NCBI GenBank assembly: GCA_014804365.1
Contig: JAAUZX010000066.1
Coordinates: forward strand, 1-64,000
Source of the DNA: Lachnospiraceae bacterium
GTDB taxonomy: Bacteria > Bacillota > Clostridia > Lachnospirales > Lachnospiraceae
Reading direction: 5' to 3'
Length of the DNA: 64,000 bases
Under the pieces are notes generated by a model, which was not told the origin of the DNA, made no database searches, and was given only the letters and a program-made list of their open reading frames with translations. This document shows, in pieces, positions 9,018-16,353 of the stretch. How positions within the stretch are numbered: the stretch's first letter is position 1; every line of letters begins with the position of its first letter. The translations under genes were made by a program, and so were the position numbers.

Positions 9018-9749
9018 TCAGAACATCCGGACCAGCGCCGCACCGCGCAACCTGCTGTCCGCCTGCTGCAAACGCCCATCTTTCATCACATACAGTTTAT
9101 GACACAGATCCAGCTCACTTTCCTCATGGGTTGTGATCACTACCGTCCCCTTGCGCTCCAGATACACCTGTAAATATCTGCGGATATCCTCCTTACAGAC
9201 CAGATCCAGCGCCGCGCTCGGTTCATCCAGTAACAGAATCGGCGGCATACCCGCCATAGCGATTCCGATGCTGACCCGCTTCTTCATCCCGCCGGACAGC
9301 TTGCTCACCTGCCTGCCCTGATACGCTCCGATTCCCAGAAGACTTAGGAATCCCTGCGCCAGTTCCTCCTCCAGCTTCCGTCTGTCCGGATACCACAGCC
9401 GCAGGTTATCATAGACAGTCAATTCCGGAATCAGCGGATTTTCCTGCGGTACATATCCGGTCATCTGTCGAATCACTTCCCTGTCACCGCGCATACCGCC
9501 GACTCTCTGGCGGGTATCCCGCTCTGCACCTTTACCGTCGCCCCACGCGCATCTCCCGTAATAGAGCACCTCTCCCGACTTCGGCTTCAGCGTACCCGCC
9601 AGCACTGACAGAAGTGTTGATTTCCCACAGCCGTTAGCGCCTACAATGCCGACACACTCGCCTCTTTGTGCCGTAAAAGATGCACCTTGCAGAATCTGCT
9701 TCCTTCCGTATGCACTTGTGATATCCGTGACCGTAATCATGTTCTCCAT
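9018..9749 (-). CDS. ABC exporter ATP-binding protein
   Basis: 243 aa nucleotide-binding domain with all motifs: Walker A GANGCGKST, Q-loop near YVPQENPL, signature LSGGMKKR, Walker B ILLLDEPSA, D-loop ALD and H-loop TTHEE. This is the CcmA/ABC-2 exporter class. It is first in the operon with the 600-aa protein, the 76-aa protein and both permeases. The ATG at 9749 has no clear ribosome binding site; the ATG at 9740 follows GGAG closely and is an alternative. A partial, decayed copy of its first roughly 32 codons lies at 10204-10299. Confidence 0.92.
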   Translation of the reverse strand: MENMITVTDITSAYGRKQILQGASFTAQRGECVGIVGANGCGKSTLLSVLAGTLKPKSGEVLYYGRCAWGDGKGAERDTRQRVGGMRGDREVIRQMTGYVPQENPLIPELTVYDNLRLWYPDRRKLEEELAQGFLSLLGIGAYQGRQVSKLSGGMKKRVSIGIAMAGMPPILLLDEPSAALDLVCKEDIRRYLQVYLERKGTVVITTHEESELDLCHKLYVMKDGRLQQADSRLRGAALVRMF

Positions 9750-9862
9750 ATTTCTATAGTAACACAGATTACCGCAAACGAGTAGGAAGAAATTCTTACA
9801 AAATAAAAAACTGATTTTGGGTGACTACGATTACCGCCCGCCTTATCTACATAGATAAAAAG

Positions 9863-9903
9863 AGGTGTAAAGCCTTTATAATTCAACAAAGACTTTACAC
9901 CCT
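9863..9903 (-). terminator. Terminator of small-protein cassette (copy 1)
   Basis: Inverted repeat GGTGTAAAG / CTTTACACC with an inner CTTT/AAAG extension, followed on the minus strand by TCTTTTTATC. It lies 28 bp behind the stop of the 55-aa gene. A weaker T-run on the other side makes it possibly bidirectional. Confidence 0.75.
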
Positions 9904-9930
9904 GCTTTTTGTTGGTTATATGGTTGTTGT

Positions 9931-10098
9931 TTAAAGTGTTATATCTTCAACATTCACGCCCATTGAGGATAACTTTGCAATGGTTATTTTAATCAGATAA
10001 TCAAGCTCGGCATTTTCATGATCGCCATTTGCTTTTTTTACCCGCTGTAAATCTGTGTATCTGTCAATAGTAACTGTAATTAACTCTTTATCTGACAT
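9931..10098 (-). CDS. 55-aa protein, copy 1 of a paired small-protein cassette
   Basis: Starts MSDKELITVTIDRY and ends GVNVEDITL; charged, helix-forming and soluble, with no recognised family. It is paralogous to the 61-aa gene at 59719: MSDKEL matches MTEKEM, and both end with a leucine/isoleucine-rich helix followed by SxGxN. The start at 10098 is chosen because it matches the paralogue and has GGATGG 8 nt upstream; ATG at 10110 lacks proper spacing. The -35/-10 and downstream AAAAGAGGTGTA are shared with the paralogue, so the whole unit was copied. It looks like a two-helix protein, perhaps Spo0E-like in size, but the characteristic Spo0E motif is not visible. Confidence 0.65.
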   Translation of the reverse strand: MSDKELITVTIDRYTDLQRVKKANGDHENAELDYLIKITIAKLSSMGVNVEDITL

Positions 10099-10155
10099 AT
10101 CTTGTACCATCCTTTCACCGCCTTCTTGATTGATAGTATTTACTGATACAATCCT

Positions 10156-10184
10156 ATTATAGCGAATTATGTACAAGGCGTAAA
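10156..10184 (-). promoter_or_regulatory. Sigma-A promoter of 55-aa cassette gene
   Basis: TTTACG (10184-10179), 17-bp spacer, TATAAT (10161-10156) on the minus strand. Spacing and flanks (CTTTAC upstream, TGTAnCAGTnAAT downstream) match the promoter of the paralogue at 59950. Confidence 0.8.
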
Positions 10185-10203
10185 GTATTTATGTAATTAT
10201 TCC

Positions 10204-10299
10204 GCAGCCGTTCGCGCCTACAATGCCGACACACTCACCTCTAAGCGCGGTAAAAGGTGCGCCTTGCAGAATCCGCCCCTTCCGTATGCAAGTCCGTGA
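10204..10299 (-). pseudogene. Relic of the 5' end of the ABC ATPase gene
   Basis: About 95 bp are nearly identical to 9640-9740: the minus strand encodes GRILQGAPFTALRGECVGIVGANGCG, the N-terminus through most of Walker A of the ATPase at 9018, and then stops matching before the GKST residues. No intact gene remains. The small-protein cassette lies between the relic and the intact gene. Confidence 0.85.
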
Positions 10300-10313
10300 A
10301 AGTATAGTATAAT
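10285..10313 (+). promoter_or_regulatory. Likely promoter of LytTR regulator gene
   Basis: TATAAT at 10308-10313 with a weak -35 TATGCA at 10285-10290 and a 17-bp spacer. The -35 lies inside the ATPase relic. About 37 nt separate the -10 from the ATG at 10351. Confidence 0.55.
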
Positions 10314-10314
10314 G

Positions 10315-10346
10315 GTAACTGTTCAGAAGATGCTTAAGCGAGGTGA
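10315..10346 (+). repeat. Dispersed repeat half: GTAACTGTTCAGAAG...GCGAGGT
   Basis: The 29-bp block GTAACTGTTCAGAAG-ATGCTT-AA-GCGAGGT matches the ends of the elements at 23931-23970 and 26036-26097 (both on the other strand). Here the GCGAGGTGAT tail serves as the ribosome binding site of the response regulator gene. Confidence 0.7.
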
Positions 10347-10350
10347 TACT

Positions 10351-11070
10351 ATGCTGCGCATAGCGATATGCGATGACGATCAGACAGCCCTTTCCACACA
10401 TAAAGAAATAACAAAAAAATGTTTAAAGCAATGCGGAAATATGGGGCAAATCGATGTTTACGCCTCCGGCAGCAATCTGCTCTATGACATCACGGAAGAT
10501 CACTTTTATTTCGATCTGATCTTATTGGACATAGAAATGCCGGGGATCACAGGGATGGATATTGCAGAAAAAATAAAACCACATCTGCCGAACGTGAAGA
10601 TTATCTTTATTACTTCCCACATTGAATACGCCATAGATGCCTTTGAACTGTCCGTCTTTCGTTATGTGCCCAAAAGCGATATCGACAAAAGGCTTTCCCT
10701 GGCCATAAAAGAAGCCATCAGGCTTATTTCCTTAGAAGACGGAAAAGCTTATACCATTCAGACAAACAGCCGGCTGGAAAAAATCCCTTACAGGGAAATT
10801 CTCTATATTGAACGTGACGGCAAAAATGCCGGTTTTGTCACGGAAAAGGGAGTATCCAAAGTGCGCAAAAGTCTCGGACAGGTTTATGAAGAATTGGACG
10901 CAGAAGAATTTATCTACATTGATCACGGCTGCATTGTCAATATGATCCATATTATGCAGGTACGGGACGGCATGGCCCTCTTGAAAAACAATATCTCGCT
11001 TCCCATAAGCCGCTCCCATCTGCCGGGTGTCAAAGAACAGATCAATCAGTATTGGGGGACGCATATATGA
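10351..11070 (+). CDS. LytTR-family response regulator (AgrA-like)
   Basis: 239 aa. Receiver domain (1 to about 120) with acidic pocket CDDDQ, phospho-acceptor Asp60 in LILLDIEMPG, the conserved FITSH threonine/serine position and K in VPKSD. A linker is followed by a LytTR DNA-binding domain (about 137-237: EKIPYREILYIERDG ... RSHLPGVKEQINQYW). The ATG at 10351 is preceded by GAGGTGAT. It overlaps the following kinase start by 4 bp (ATGA), the usual arrangement of agr-like systems. Known LytTR regulators bind pairs of 9-bp repeats one or two turns apart; such repeats lie at 12507-12535 before the downstream transporter genes. Confidence 0.93.
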   Translation: MLRIAICDDDQTALSTHKEITKKCLKQCGNMGQIDVYASGSNLLYDITEDHFYFDLILLDIEMPGITGMDIAEKIKPHLPNVKIIFITSHIEYAIDAFELSVFRYVPKSDIDKRLSLAIKEAIRLISLEDGKAYTIQTNSRLEKIPYREILYIERDGKNAGFVTEKGVSKVRKSLGQVYEELDAEEFIYIDHGCIVNMIHIMQVRDGMALLKNNISLPISRSHLPGVKEQINQYWGTHI

Positions 11071-12372
11071 CAGAGCCGATTTTTTTTATTTTACAGACCG
11101 CGGCCGGGGGGCGTGCGTGCCATCGTCTGCCTGTTCCTTATCCATCGACTGTTATCCGCACAGAAGCCCTATCGGAAAGAGAGCGTGGCGGCACTTCTCG
11201 GCTGCGCTGCAATTTCCGTCCTCTTATCCGCGACAAAACTGCCGGAATATTACCGCATGGGCTTAGAAACCGTCTGGTTTACGGTCTGCGCCGTCCGTTT
11301 TCAGAAGGCGGACACCAGAATGAGCTTATTTATCGGGATTTTCTATGAGGTTGCCGTTTTCCTCTGGCAGTTTCTTTTTACCGCGTGGCTGGCTGTCATG
11401 CTACGATATCCGGTACTTCCCGACACCGACTCCGTCGTCGGACAGACCGCAGTCTGGCTGCTTCACGCGCTGCTTGTTGTCCTAATGGTATATCTTGCCG
11501 GACGGCAGGATATCACAGCAGAGGGTGCTTTTCGCCTGATATCCGCCCTTCTTGTCGCAGGATTCCTGGCGGTGATCACGCTGTCCGAGCAGACAACGCT
11601 TACGGTCTCGGAAGATACGATTACCATGTGGACCATTCTATCGGTCGTCTTAATGATGTCCATTCTGGTCTTCCGCCTGCGCCGGCAGTATGAATCCGAG
11701 CGGGAACTGGCAAGACTTAAATCCGAACAGGCCGAACTTCTGGAACGGGATTACACCACCTTAAACCATGCCTATGAAATCAACGCAAAGCTTTTTCATG
11801 ATTTTCATAACCACATCGGCGTGCTGCAGCAGCTCCTTTCCCATCGAAAGACAGAGGAAGCCCTGCAATACCTGAATGACTTGCAGGCTCCCGTACGCGA
11901 AATGACATCTGCTGTATGGACCGGTGAGGAAACCGCAGACTATCTCATAGGCAGCAAAGCTCTTGCCGCTGAGGTGGAGGGAATCCATCTGCAGGCACAG
12001 GTCGAATATCCCCGCCACACTAACATCCGAAGCGCTGACCTATGTGCGATCCTGGGCAACTTCCTTGACAACGCGCTGGAAGCCGCCAAGCAGGTGCCGG
12101 AACCGAAACGGAAATTCATACGGCTGACCATACGACGAATTAACCAAATGCTCATTATTAAATGTGAAAATGGTTTTTCAGTTCTGCCGGTAGAGAAAGA
12201 TCGGACGCTGCAAACGACAAAACAGGACGGCGGACTGCATGGCTGGGGATTAAAAAGCGCACGAACCGCCGCTGAGAAATATGACGGCACGATACAGACC
12301 TCTTACGCCGACAACATATTTCGGGCCGTTGCCACCCTGTCCTATCAGTGCATATCGACCGACGAAACCTGA
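11067..12372 (+). CDS. GHKL sensor histidine kinase (AgrC-like), frameshifted near its start
   Basis: Membrane sensor (about six helices in the first 190 residues) followed by HPK10-type kinase: phospho-acceptor in LFHDFHNHI, N box ILGNFLDNALEAA, G box GWGLKSA. The natural start is the ATG at 11067 overlapping the regulator stop (MTEPIFFILQTAAGG), but that frame breaks at a run of six G at 11106-11111. With five G it would read straight into VRAIVCLFLIHRLL and on to 12372. As it stands, the uninterrupted frame begins at GTG 11113 (419 aa), which has no good ribosome binding site. The break is either a real or phase-variable slippage or a sequencing error. A terminator follows at 12377. Confidence 0.88.
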
Positions 12373-12376
12373 TATA

Positions 12377-12421
12377 AGCTGTAGAGCATGTAATTACACC
12401 AAAATGCTTTACAGCTTTTTT
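12377..12421 (+). terminator. Intrinsic terminator after GHKL kinase
   Basis: AAGCTGTAgAGCAT pairs with ATGCTtTACAGCTT, followed by T6 (12416-12421). It separates regulator-kinase transcription from the transporter genes at 12580, so these need their own promoter or read-through. Confidence 0.8.
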
Positions 12422-12471
12422 CGCAGTCAAAAATCTGCCGTTCGCGGACACTTGCGCACAGACCTCCTTTT

Positions 12472-12535
12472 ACAGTTATGATTAAGACACAACGTAACTG
12501 ATCTTCACAGTTACAAAGCAGCTTATGAACAGTTA
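12472..12535 (+). promoter_or_regulatory. ACAGTTA repeats, candidate LytTR operator
   Basis: ACAGTTA occurs at 12472-12478, 12507-12513 and 12529-12535. The last two start 22 bp apart, the spacing expected of LytTR direct repeats, and lie 45 bp before the ATG of the 58-aa gene. AAGACACAAC also follows the first and third copies. Caution: GTAACTG...CAGTTAC (12494-12514) resembles the dispersed palindromic repeat of this genome, which contains the same heptamer. A -10 box is not obvious downstream. Confidence 0.45.
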
Positions 12536-12579
12536 AGACACAACAAACAATGCAAAATGCACACAAGGAGGTAATGATT

Positions 12580-12756
12580 ATGCGTCATGTATATATTCGC
12601 GGGATTCTGGCTGTGCTATGGCTGGCCGCCGCCATCGTAAGCGGCATATCCGGCCGATTCGAGATGGCAATGCTCTATGTCATCATATGCGGTATCTTCC
12701 TATACTCCGCTTATAGGGCACACCATAAGGAACAAGACGGCGAAGGAGAACGGTAA
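12580..12756 (+). CDS. 58-aa two-helix membrane protein
   Basis: Starts MRHVYIRGILAVLW and has two membrane helices (about 8-24 and 29-48) with a charged cytoplasmic tail (HHKEQDGEGER). The start at 12580 is set by AAGGAGG at 12565-12571, 8 nt upstream. The next gene, an ABC ATPase, begins 1 bp after its stop. No family recognised. Small two-helix proteins in such positions can be immunity or accessory subunits of peptide-resistance ABC transporters; that is inference only. Confidence 0.7.
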   Translation: MRHVYIRGILAVLWLAAAIVSGISGRFEMAMLYVIICGIFLYSAYRAHHKEQDGEGER

Positions 12757-12757
12757 C

Positions 12758-13453
12758 ATGGGCAATTCTCTCCTGACAATCCAAAACTTAAGCGCCTGGT
12801 ATTCCGAAGAGAGAAAAGTGCTGTCAAATGTTTCTCTCGAACTGGCAGAGCACGAAGTGGTGGGACTGATCGGATTAAACGGTGCCGGCAAAACCACTTT
12901 TATCAAAACGCTTTCCGGACTGCTTGACAGCTTTCAAGTAGAAACCGCGTGGTGGCAGGGTAACCCGCTTATATTCCGCAACCGAAGGTTTAAAAAAGAG
13001 CGGTATACCGTATTTGCCGAAGATCATTCCTTTCAATTTTTTACATTTCGTGAGTATGCTTCCTATGTGGCGGCATCTTACGGAAAGAAATTATCTGATA
13101 TTGATGAATTGGTTCATGGCTTTCAATTTGAGGAATACACCGATATTTTGCTGAAAGAACTGTCCACAGGAAATCTGAAAAAGGCTTACCTGATTACGGC
13201 TTTTGCCCTGAAGCCAAAACTGCTTATACTGGACGAGCCGGTGAACGGACTTGATTTTCAAAGTACCGAATACCTGTACCGACAGATCTGCGACTATCGA
13301 CAGTACGGAACGATCCTCTTTTCGTCCCATATTCTTGAAAGTATCTGCCTTACATCCGACCGGGTAGTGGTATTGGAACAAGGACAGATAAAAAGATGTT
13401 TTACCGGACAGGAGATTGAAGCGGACAAAATCCGGGAGGTGTTGAAGAAGTGA
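12758..13453 (+). CDS. ABC transporter ATP-binding protein (LytTR-linked)
   Basis: 231 aa NBD: Walker A GLNGAGKTT, Walker B LLILDEPVNGLDF, H-loop SSHILE. The signature is degenerate (LSTGNLKK instead of LSGGQ) and the Q-loop region is unusual (VFAEDHS), so ATPase activity may be altered. The ATG at 12758 follows GAAGGAGA. The stop overlaps the GTG of the permease at 13450, indicating translational coupling. This is the bacteriocin-immunity/ABC-2 exporter type by architecture. Confidence 0.88.
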   Translation: MGNSLLTIQNLSAWYSEERKVLSNVSLELAEHEVVGLIGLNGAGKTTFIKTLSGLLDSFQVETAWWQGNPLIFRNRRFKKERYTVFAEDHSFQFFTFREYASYVAASYGKKLSDIDELVHGFQFEEYTDILLKELSTGNLKKAYLITAFALKPKLLILDEPVNGLDFQSTEYLYRQICDYRQYGTILFSSHILESICLTSDRVVVLEQGQIKRCFTGQEIEADKIREVLKK

Positions 13454-14667
13454 ATATTTTGCAGGCTCTTTCAAGACAATTTTTCGGTGCAAAGTATGAG
13501 CGTGTCGCTAAAAGTATTATTACTTGCATCATTCTCTTTCTTGCCGTTCACACCGCAGGCATTGAAATAAAGATTGCACCCTTTGTTCTCTTTCTGACGG
13601 CTACGGTTTCTTCTACCGTTATCATGTGGCAGACTCTTAACTCGTCCGGGAACACAGAGCGCATGATCGGGCTGTTTATGCTACCGTTTCAGAACCGGAA
13701 AATGACTTTTTCTCTTGTACTGGTATATACCGGCTATACACTGATTACAAGAACATTTCTTATACTGGCTTTGTTCTTTGCCGTATGTGAGTGGAACACA
13801 TTGCAAATAGCCGTGTCTCTGCTCTGTGCCTGTAACGGTTGTTTGATGGCTGCGGCATGGTACACCGTGACGTCGCAAAAGAAACAGCTGACCTTTGCGG
13901 CTTGCTGGTGCGGGACAATGCTCTTTTCCATTTTCTTTGTGCGAAAAATTATTACTTTTTCCTTAATTGTGCTTACAAGCATGTTTCTTTCCTGTTTGAG
14001 ATTGCTGGTGGCGGACGCTTATGGGTTCTATCGCCCGTTATCTTCAAAAATTCTGATCAGGCACACGAAAGGAACCGGGAGTATACTGCTATATCTGCTG
14101 CGCTATCTGCTCACAAATAAAAACTATCTTATAAATACTGCCGGCTTGTGTGTTATTGCCGGTGCTATACCGCTAATGCTGGGACAATTCGAGGGATTGC
14201 ATGTTATGCCTCTGGGTTTCGCCGTTCTTTGCCTGAACACGCCGATCTGCATATTGCTTTCCTGTGACCCCGATTTGGAAAAGGCTGTCCGGACGCTGCC
14301 CGGACAGGCAGAACGCTTTTGCACACGCTATTGTCTCTTTATCTTCTCTGTCAATATTGCTGTGAACAGCGTATATCTAATCAGCTGGCAAATATGGTAT
14401 GGCCGTGTAGGCGGCAGAGAAATCATTACTGCATTGTTAATTGCATTGCAAAGTGCTGTCTTATCCGTCCTGTTGGAATGGTTTTACCCAATCCGCAACC
14501 GGAAGGTTGAAAATGATCTATGGCGCCATCCACGGAAGTATATTGTACCGCTCATAATGTTGTTAATTGCAGGTCTTATCGGTATGTGGCCTGTGACTAT
14601 ATGGATTTTGCTCTGTATTGTCATCGCTGAAGTTTTCAGCCTATCACTTATTGCAAGGAGGATATAA
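13450..14667 (+). CDS. ABC transporter membrane protein (LytTR-linked)
   Basis: 405 aa with about 10-12 predicted membrane helices and short loops, in two halves (about 20-200 and 215-403). No recognisable substrate-binding motif. The GTG start at 13450 overlaps the ATPase stop (GTGA) by 4 bp. It forms a transporter with the ATPase at 12758; together with the upstream 58-aa protein and the downstream zinc-ribbon gene it makes a four-gene unit behind an agr-like regulator pair. Peptide export or self-protection is plausible but no precursor peptide is visible. Confidence 0.8.
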   Translation: MNILQALSRQFFGAKYERVAKSIITCIILFLAVHTAGIEIKIAPFVLFLTATVSSTVIMWQTLNSSGNTERMIGLFMLPFQNRKMTFSLVLVYTGYTLITRTFLILALFFAVCEWNTLQIAVSLLCACNGCLMAAAWYTVTSQKKQLTFAACWCGTMLFSIFFVRKIITFSLIVLTSMFLSCLRLLVADAYGFYRPLSSKILIRHTKGTGSILLYLLRYLLTNKNYLINTAGLCVIAGAIPLMLGQFEGLHVMPLGFAVLCLNTPICILLSCDPDLEKAVRTLPGQAERFCTRYCLFIFSVNIAVNSVYLISWQIWYGRVGGREIITALLIALQSAVLSVLLEWFYPIRNRKVENDLWRHPRKYIVPLIMLLIAGLIGMWPVTIWILLCIVIAEVFSLSLIARRI

Positions 14668-14671
14668 TACC

Positions 14672-14890
14672 ATGAAGAATACGAAATGCTGTCCTAAATG
14701 CGGTTCACACAATATTGTCCGTGTTCCCGATGATGCACATCGCTATCTGGCAAACAGCATTGCTATCACTAACATTGCATGGGTCAAGAGAATTCCGGTT
14801 GCCCGCTATGTCTGCTGTGATTGCGGCTATGTGGAAAATTGGGTTGAAACAGAGAGGGGGCGGGACGAACTCAGGCAGACGTTTGGGTAA
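14672..14890 (+). CDS. 72-aa zinc-ribbon protein
   Basis: Starts MKNTKCCPKCGSHNI and carries two CxxC knuckles (CPKCGS near residue 7-10 and CCDCGY near 50-53) that should bind one zinc. No membrane segment. The ATG at 14672 has AAGGAGG 11 nt upstream, so initiation is efficient; it begins 4 bp after the permease stop. Could be a nucleic-acid- or protein-binding adaptor. Terminator follows at 14914. Confidence 0.75.
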   Translation: MKNTKCCPKCGSHNIVRVPDDAHRYLANSIAITNIAWVKRIPVARYVCCDCGYVENWVETERGRDELRQTFG

Positions 14891-14913
14891 AGACCGCGCC
14901 GCATATCAAAAAA

Positions 14914-14937
14914 CGCCCGGTCAAAACCGGGCGCTTT
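14914..14937 (+). terminator. Terminator after zinc-ribbon gene
   Basis: Perfect 8-bp stem CGCCCGGT / ACCGGGCG, 4-nt loop CAAA, followed by CTTTT. Ends the transporter operon. Confidence 0.85.
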
Positions 14938-14957
14938 TGCTATACTACTATTGTTTG

Positions 14958-15044
14958 GGAAGAATCGCTCTTAGCGATTCTTCCGGAGATAATATAGATT
15001 TGCTTGGGCGGCGTCTTTTGACGCCCTAGAAAATCTTTATCTCC
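14958..15044 (-). repeat. Two-hairpin element A behind etfA stop
   Basis: In plus orientation: a 12-bp perfect hairpin GGAAGAATCGCT/AGCGATTCTTCC (14958-14984), then outer arm GGAGATAA (14985-14992) pairing with TTATCTCC (15037-15044) around a core AGATTT-CTTGGGCG ... CGCCCTAG-AAATCT. The outer arm ends 2 bp from the etfA stop codon. The same plan occurs at 20062, 45018 and 52528 with different but still complementary arms. No T-run follows, so it is not a standard terminator. Confidence 0.85.
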
Positions 15045-15046
15045 TT

Positions 15047-16093
15047 TTATTTTGCTGCCGCAATCTCAGCCTTCAGAGCTGCTGTCAGCTTCGGAACGAT
15101 CTTATTCAGATCACCTACTACGCCATAGTCAGCTACATCGAAGATCGGAGCGTCTGCATCCTTGTTGATTGCTACGATGATATCAGACTCTTCCATACCT
15201 GCCACGTGCTGGATCGCACCGGAGATACCGATTGCGAAATATACGTTAGGACGAACAGTCTTACCTGTCTGACCTACCTGCAGATCCTTCGGCTTCCAGC
15301 CGGAATCAACAACTGCACGGGAGCAGCTAACCGTACCGCCGAGCACTTCTGCAAGCTCTTCCAGAATCTTGAAGTTCTCCGGGCTTCCTACACCACGTCC
15401 GCCGGATACGAGGATCTTAGCATCCATGATATCTACTGTCTCAGTAACAGCCTTCACGATATCAAGAATCTCTACGTATTTGTTATCTGGTGTAAAGCCG
15501 GGATTGTACTCTTCTACTACAGCCTTTGCGCCTTTGATCGGGTCAATCTTCTGCATAACGCCTGCACGAACCGTAGCCATCTGAGGACGGTTGTAAGGAC
15601 AAGCGATGGTTGCGATGGTGTTACCGCCGAATGCCGGACGGGTCATGAGGAGCTGGTTATGTAACTGCTCCTGTCCCGGAACTGCCTGCAGCGGGAAATC
15701 ACCGATCTCCAGAACGGTACAGTCTGCTGTCAGACCTGTAGCAACTCTTGCGGATACTCTCGGTCCCAAATCTCTACCGATCGCTGTAGCGCCGACCAGC
15801 ATGATCTCGGGTTTATACTGATTGATTACGGAAGCAAGTGCATGTGCGTAGGGCTCTGTTCTGTAATCCTTCAGCTCAGGATCATCCACTACGATCACCT
15901 TGTCTGCACCGTATTCAGCAAGCTGGTCTGCAAGCCCTTTGATTCCGGAGCCGATCAACACAGCCGTCACGTCTGTACTTAAGTCTTTAGCGAGGTCTTT
16001 TGCTTTGCCAAGTAACTCGAATGCAATACTGCTGATCTCATTGTCTACCTGCTGCGCAAAGACATATACACCCTTGTATTCTTCTAAATTCAT
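15047..16093 (-). CDS. etfA: Electron transfer flavoprotein, alpha subunit
   Basis: 348 aa. N-terminal ETF fold (about 1-200) and C-terminal FAD domain (about 222-340) with [14 protein letters not shown], the SRAVVDSGW segment and [24 protein letters not shown]. With EtfB it passes electrons from NADH to Bcd and ferredoxin in bifurcating complexes of Clostridia. It is the last gene of the butyryl-CoA operon, 260 bp after etfB; the long structured gap is unusual because Etf subunits are needed in equal amounts. Confidence 0.96.
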   Translation of the reverse strand: MNLEEYKGVYVFAQQVDNEISSIAFELLGKAKDLAKDLSTDVTAVLIGSGIKGLADQLAEYGADKVIVVDDPELKDYRTEPYAHALASVINQYKPEIMLVGATAIGRDLGPRVSARVATGLTADCTVLEIGDFPLQAVPGQEQLHNQLLMTRPAFGGNTIATIACPYNRPQMATVRAGVMQKIDPIKGAKAVVEEYNPGFTPDNKYVEILDIVKAVTETVDIMDAKILVSGGRGVGSPENFKILEELAEVLGGTVSCSRAVVDSGWKPKDLQVGQTGKTVRPNVYFAIGISGAIQHVAGMEESDIIVAINKDADAPIFDVADYGVVGDLNKIVPKLTAALKAEIAAAK

Positions 16094-16353
16094 TTTTTAT
16101 ATTCCTTTCTCTATACCTGGATATAGTCTTATTTTCGTTGAAAACATCTAGACTCGCAAACTTGCGCTGTCGCGCTTCTTCTTGCGAGTATTCTATTTTG
16201 TTCAGCCCACGCCATGCGCAAAACCGCGTCTTCGACGCTTTCCGCTGCTTCGCAGCTCCTTTTGCTTATGAACGGGCGTTCCCTCAGGCCATCGTCCGTC
16301 CGTCAAATCTGTGCAAGCACAATTTGCCTGACAGATTCGGTCTGGCTGAACTG
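16094..16353 (-). other. Structured 260-bp intergenic region between etfB and etfA
   Basis: No gene seen. Several inverted repeats: ACTCGCAA/TTGCGAGT (16152-16191), GCGTCTTCGACGC and GCTGCTTCGCAGC (16226-16258, both with TTCG loops) enclosed by GCAAAA/TTTTGC, and CAAATcTGTGC-AA-GCACAaTTTG (16305-16326). The plan (outer stem around hairpins) recalls the elements at 14958 and 20062, but the sequence is different. It could tune etfA expression or mRNA stability. Confidence 0.6.

Noticed and set aside
10189-10401. 70-codon minus-strand frame containing an ATPase N-terminus
   Set aside because: It starts antisense to the regulator gene and ends within Walker A; the ATPase similarity is a relic, annotated as such rather than as a gene.
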